Assembly: GCF_017312725.1 (NCBI RefSeq)
Contig: NZ_BOPO01000114.1
Coordinates: forward strand, 1-37,661
Length of the DNA stretch: 37,661 bases
Reading direction: 5' to 3'
Origin: Actinocatenispora comari
GTDB taxonomy: Bacteria > Actinomycetota > Actinomycetes > Mycobacteriales > Micromonosporaceae
Shown: positions 35,112-37,661 of the stretch, in pieces
Layout: every line of letters starts with the position of its first letter
How positions within the stretch are numbered: the first letter of the stretch is position 1
Position numbers and translations under genes: made by a program
Notes under the pieces: model-generated
Databases searched by the model: none
The model's input: only the letters and a program-made list of their open reading frames with translations
What the model was told of the DNA's origin: nothing

Positions 35112-35936
35112 ATGAAGGTGAAGCAGAAGATCAACACGGCGCTGGGCCGCACCACCGGTTTCGAACTGGTCCGGGTCCGCGGCCCCCGTCGTCGGCGCCC
35201 GGTGATCCGCGGCGAGCGGCTGCTGAAGCAGCCGGTGTTCCTGTTGTCCTCGGTGCGCTCCGGCTCCACCCTGTTACGGGTCATCCTGGACAGCCACTCG
35301 CAGCTGTACGCGCCGCACGAGCTGCACCTCGGCGACGTCGAGGCGAAGGCCAAGGGCTGGTTCGCCGAGCACGCGATGAGCGATCTGGGCTTCGACGACA
35401 ACGAGCTGACCGCGTTGCTGTGGGACCGGCTGCTGGACGAGGCGCTGCGCCGCAGCGGCAAGAAGATCCTGGTCGAGAAGACCCCCAACCAGGTGTTCCG
35501 GACCAAGCGGCTGCTCGACATCTGGCCGGACGCGCGCTTCGTGTTCCTGCTGCGCCACCCCGCGTCGATCCTCGCGTCCTGGCGGGAGGCCCGCCCCCAG
35601 CTGTCCCGGGAGGAGGGCATCGCCGACATCCTGCGGTACCTGACGTCCCTGCAGGAGGCGCGCGAGCAGCTGACCGGCGTGGACGTGCGGTACGAGGACC
35701 TCACCGAACGGCCCGCGGACGAGACGCGCCGGCTGTGCGAGTTCATCGGCGTCGAGTGGGAAGCGTCGATGCTCGAGTACGGCGACAACGGGCACACGAG
35801 CTTCCGGCGCGGCCTCGGCGACTGGAGCGAGAAGATCAACTCGGGCCGGCTGCAACCGCCCCGGCCGGTACCCGACGACGTGCCGGACGAGTTCGGCCCG
35901 TTCTGTGCCGCCTGGGGGTACACCGCGTCGGCCTGA
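35112..35936 (+). CDS. PAPS-dependent sulfotransferase family protein
   Basis: 274 residues. The 5'-phosphosulfate loop is FLLSSVRSGSTLLRVILDSH (43-62) and the 3'-phosphate site is ARFVFLLRHPASILASWREA (141-160). These are the two cofactor signatures of cytosolic and bacterial Stf-type sulfotransferases, and a conserved-type ILVEKTPNQVFR lies between them. VDVRYEDLTERPADETRRLC is the usual distal segment. It would transfer sulfate from PAPS to a small molecule or glycan; the acceptor is unknown. The first 30 residues are basic. The ATG at 35112 has no evident Shine-Dalgarno and only a short leader. It is a single gene with its own AT-rich promoter; no PAPS synthesis genes are nearby. Confidence 0.86.
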   Translation: MKVKQKINTALGRTTGFELVRVRGPRRRRPVIRGERLLKQPVFLLSSVRSGSTLLRVILDSHSQLYAPHELHLGDVEAKAKGWFAEHAMSDLGFDDNELTALLWDRLLDEALRRSGKKILVEKTPNQVFRTKRLLDIWPDARFVFLLRHPASILASWREARPQLSREEGIADILRYLTSLQEAREQLTGVDVRYEDLTERPADETRRLCEFIGVEWEASMLEYGDNGHTSFRRGLGDWSEKINSGRLQPPRPVPDDVPDEFGPFCAAWGYTASA

Positions 35937-36007
35937 CCGCCGGATGCGCCTCCGCCCCGGATGACCGATGATGGACTCGACATCCGGTCCTCCCGCGGAG
36001 GTGGCAC

Positions 36008-36562
36008 GTGACCTGGTACGGCTCGGCAACCCCTGAACCGCCCCGGCCACCGGCCGGCGAGGCTGCCGACACCCGCGGCTACGCCGAGCCGGAGCCGGCC
36101 CGGGCACGGCGCGAGGCGACGTTCTCGGCGACCCGGCTGTGGACCGGCGGCGTCGTCACCGCCGTGATCGCCGCGCTGCTCGCGGTCGTCGGGTTCCTGA
36201 TCGTCGGCAACGTGCTCGGCCAGAGCGTGCTCGGCGTCAAGCCCGGCGGCGACCCGTTCGCCCCGTCGATGGTCGCGTACGCCTTCTCCGGCGCGGTCGC
36301 CGCACTGCTCGCCACCGCGGTGATGCACCTGCTGCTGGTCGGCACCCCGCGACCGCTGTTCTACTTCGGCTGGATCGGCGCGCTGTGCACCGCGATCCTG
36401 GTCCTGATCCCGCTCGGCGTGCACACCCGCGAGGGCGGCTACCTCACGGTGCTGCCCACCGTGATCATCAACCTGATCGGCGGCATCGCCATCACCGCGA
36501 TCGTGCGCGGCACCGCCGCCGCCAGTCTGACCAACCGCCGGGGCCTGCCGCCGGTCCGCTGA
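36008..36562 (+). CDS. Four-helix membrane protein (DUF6069-like)
   Basis: 184 residues. A Pro/Glu-rich cytoplasmic leader of about 40 residues is followed by four hydrophobic helices at about 47-70, 86-111, 116-138 and 145-166. RLWTGGVVTAVIAALLAVVG opens the first. The arrangement and the Arg-Leu-Trp start of helix 1 resemble small actinobacterial proteins I recall as DUF6069, but that label is from memory. No catalytic motif is visible and the function is unknown. The GTG at 36008 has GGAGGT upstream, a good ribosome site. It is 71 bases after the sulfotransferase on the same strand and might be co-transcribed. A terminator follows. Confidence 0.75.
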   Translation: MTWYGSATPEPPRPPAGEAADTRGYAEPEPARARREATFSATRLWTGGVVTAVIAALLAVVGFLIVGNVLGQSVLGVKPGGDPFAPSMVAYAFSGAVAALLATAVMHLLLVGTPRPLFYFGWIGALCTAILVLIPLGVHTREGGYLTVLPTVIINLIGGIAITAIVRGTAAASLTNRRGLPPVR

Positions 36563-36568
36563 CCGTCC

Positions 36569-36595
36569 GGGGTCGGTTGTCCGCCAACCGATCCC
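36569..36595. terminator. Bidirectional terminator between convergent genes
   Basis: GGGGTCGGTT (36569-36578) pairs with AACCGATCCC (36586-36595) across a 7-base loop, with ten pairs including one G-U. It begins seven bases after the membrane-protein stop and ends 11 before the stop of the oppositely transcribed reductase. Confidence 0.7.
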
Positions 36596-36606
36596 GGCCA
36601 CACCGT

Positions 36607-37461
36607 TCAGGCAAGGAACTCGGGTGCGCCGCGCAGCCTGGTGGTCAACAGCTTCCGGGCGAGGGTCGAGTCCAGCCGGTTGTCCCGCGGGATCACGACG
36701 TCGAGCTCGCCCGCGCGTGCCGCGGGCACCAGCGCCGGGTCGAGCCCCTGCCGGCGCGCGATCAGTTCGCCGAGCCGATGGAAGCTGACGGTGTCCGGGC
36801 CGGCCACGTTCAGCACGCCCGCATGCTCGCCGGCCGGGGTGCCCGCGGTGGCCAACTCGAGCAGCGCGTCGCTCAGGTCGGCCACGTGGATCGGCGATCG
36901 GTACGCGTCGACGAACAGCGCGCCGGGCTGTCCCGCGATCAGCGCCGGCGTCATCCGCTCGTACTTGCTGTCGCCGTCGGTCCCGACGATCAGCGGCACC
37001 CGCACGATCGCCGCGTCGGGCGCCACCGCCTTGACGACGGTCTCGGCCGCCGCCTTGCCCGCGCCGTACCGGTAGACCGGGTCCGGGAGCGCCGACTCGT
37101 CGTAGGGCGGCTGCCGGCCGGACAGCACAGCGTCACTGGACACGTGCACCAGCCTGGCGCCCACCGCGGCGCTGGCGACCGCGACGGTACCGGTGGCGTC
37201 GGCGACCGCGGCCCAGTCGCCGCGGTCCCGGCCGGTGGCGGTGTGCACCACGGCATCGGGCCGGACCCGCTCGAGCAACGCGACGGCGGCCGCCCGATCG
37301 ACCAGATCGATCCGCTCCACCCGCACGCCGTCGATCGAGCACTCTCCACCATGGACGGTGCCGACGACCGACCAGCCGGCCCGCACCGCCCGCGTGGCCA
37401 GGCGGCTGCCCAGGTACCCCGAGACGCCGGTGATCAGCATGGTGCTCGCCATGACGCGCAT
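36607..37461 (-). CDS. RmlD-like NAD(P)-dependent sugar reductase/epimerase (extended SDR)
   Basis: 284 residues. The Rossmann start is MLITGVSGYLGSRLATRAVR, and VRVERIDLVDRAAAVALLER and RPDAVVHTATGRDRGD follow. LVHVSSDAVLSGRQPPYDES leads to the catalytic YGAGKAAAE (Tyr-x-x-x-Lys), then VRVPLIVG and SPIHVADLSDALLELA. This order fits dTDP-4-dehydrorhamnose reductase (RmlD) and relatives. No other rhamnose gene is nearby, so the substrate is open. Three ATGs (37461, 37452, 37440) could start it and none has a clear ribosome site. I give the longest, and the last would begin directly at MLITG. It converges on the membrane protein gene. Confidence 0.85.
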   Translation of the reverse strand: MRVMASTMLITGVSGYLGSRLATRAVRAGWSVVGTVHGGECSIDGVRVERIDLVDRAAAVALLERVRPDAVVHTATGRDRGDWAAVADATGTVAVASAAVGARLVHVSSDAVLSGRQPPYDESALPDPVYRYGAGKAAAETVVKAVAPDAAIVRVPLIVGTDGDSKYERMTPALIAGQPGALFVDAYRSPIHVADLSDALLELATAGTPAGEHAGVLNVAGPDTVSFHRLGELIARRQGLDPALVPAARAGELDVVIPRDNRLDSTLARKLLTTRLRGAPEFLA

Positions 37462-37485
37462 CGTACGCGGCGGCCGAGCCCGCCG

Positions 37486-37661
37486 GCCGGCGCGACGTCG
37501 CGGCCAGCCGGCGTCGCGGCCAGCCGGCGCGCCGGTCGGCAGGCATGGCGATCCACCGGTGTCGCGCTCGGCCGGCGTCGCAGTCGGTCGGCATGGTGAT
37601 CCGCCGGTGTCGTGGTCAGTCGGCGTCGCGGTCGTCGGCGTCGCGGTCGTCGGCGTCGCGG
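37486..37661. repeat. GC-rich tandem repeat block at the right edge
   Basis: At 37495-37526 two copies of a 16-base CGTCGCGGCCAGCCGG-like unit are visible. At 37543-37590 and from 37591 a 48-base unit beginning GCATGGYGATCC is repeated. The last 45 bases are three copies of a 15-base unit containing TCGGCGTCGCGG. The block runs off the window. No gene start signal is seen in it. Confidence 0.75.
37616..37661 (-). CDS. Possible C-terminus of a minus-strand gene with RDADD repeats
   Basis: Read on the minus strand, the edge sequence translates as RDADDRDADDRDAD followed by a TGA at 37618-37616. A strictly periodic, acidic/basic pentapeptide ending in a stop is consistent with a low-complexity C-terminal tail of a gene beyond the window. 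With only 14 codons visible and repeats that stay open in other frames too, this is a guess, and the neighbouring sequence is needed. Confidence 0.25.
   Translation of the reverse strand, partial: RDADDRDADDRDAD

Noticed and set aside
33296-36600. A single mobile island from the monooxygenase to the membrane protein
   Set aside because: No integrase, insertion sequence, direct repeats or tRNA boundary. Apart from the short promoter pocket at 35040-35095, base composition matches the rest.

Overview
The window is very GC-rich chromosomal DNA from a sporulating-type actinomycete. Evidence for this is the linked bldD and mihF genes, the order of the de novo pyrimidine and shikimate genes, GTG starts and extreme codon bias. 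From memory the backbone follows the order known in Streptomyces and Micromonosporaceae (priA-metK-coaBC-rpoZ-gmk-mihF-pyrFD-carBA-pyrCBR / bldD / nusB-efp / aroQ-B-K-C-E-mltG-ruvX-alaS-rarA). The absence of some Streptomyces neighbours fits a Micromonosporales-type genome better, but I cannot name the genus. No phage, transposon, CRISPR, rRNA or tRNA is visible. No gene-free stretch exceeds about 200 bases.

Layout. Positions 1-5.0 kb (minus strand): the start of priA, then metK, coaBC, rpoZ, gmk and mihF. Positions 5.1-14.56 kb (minus): a complete pyrimidine operon, pyrR-pyrB-pyrC-carA-carB-pyrD-pyrF, with nearly every junction overlapping. Its leader contains a textbook-like PyrR-binding hairpin that pairs with the pyrR ribosome binding site. 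bldD is transcribed divergently from 14.75 kb and has its own promoter with a BldD-box-like site. It meets nusB-efp across a strong shared terminator at 15.26 kb. A small plus-strand AHSA1/SRPBCC gene with its own promoter/operator sits between efp and aroQ.

Positions 17.0-23.7 kb (minus): the shikimate operon (aroE, a prepilin peptidase, aroC, aroK, aroB, aroQ), fed from ruvX and mltG. aroE carries three in-frame 27-bp repeats at its 5' end. Positions 23.8-29.0 kb (minus): rarA, a DUF948-type protein, a small membrane protein and alaS.

Positions 29.2-37.5 kb are more accessory. They hold a PEP-dependent dihydroxyacetone kinase operon, dhaK-dhaL-dhaM, whose DhaM carries EIIA, HPr and a whole enzyme I. 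Next come a FAD monooxygenase and divergent TetR regulator sharing twin operators, a PAPS-type sulfotransferase with an AT-rich promoter, a four-helix membrane protein and an RmlD-like reductase. The right edge is a GC-rich tandem-repeat block that may encode the repetitive C-terminus of a further minus-strand gene.

Most of the window is housekeeping. The most interesting signals are regulatory or structural: the PyrR hairpin, the repeat expansion in aroE, the twin TetR operators, the alternative hairpins before ruvX, and sequence variants in EF-P, BldD and MltG. I did not find a convincing entirely new multi-gene system.
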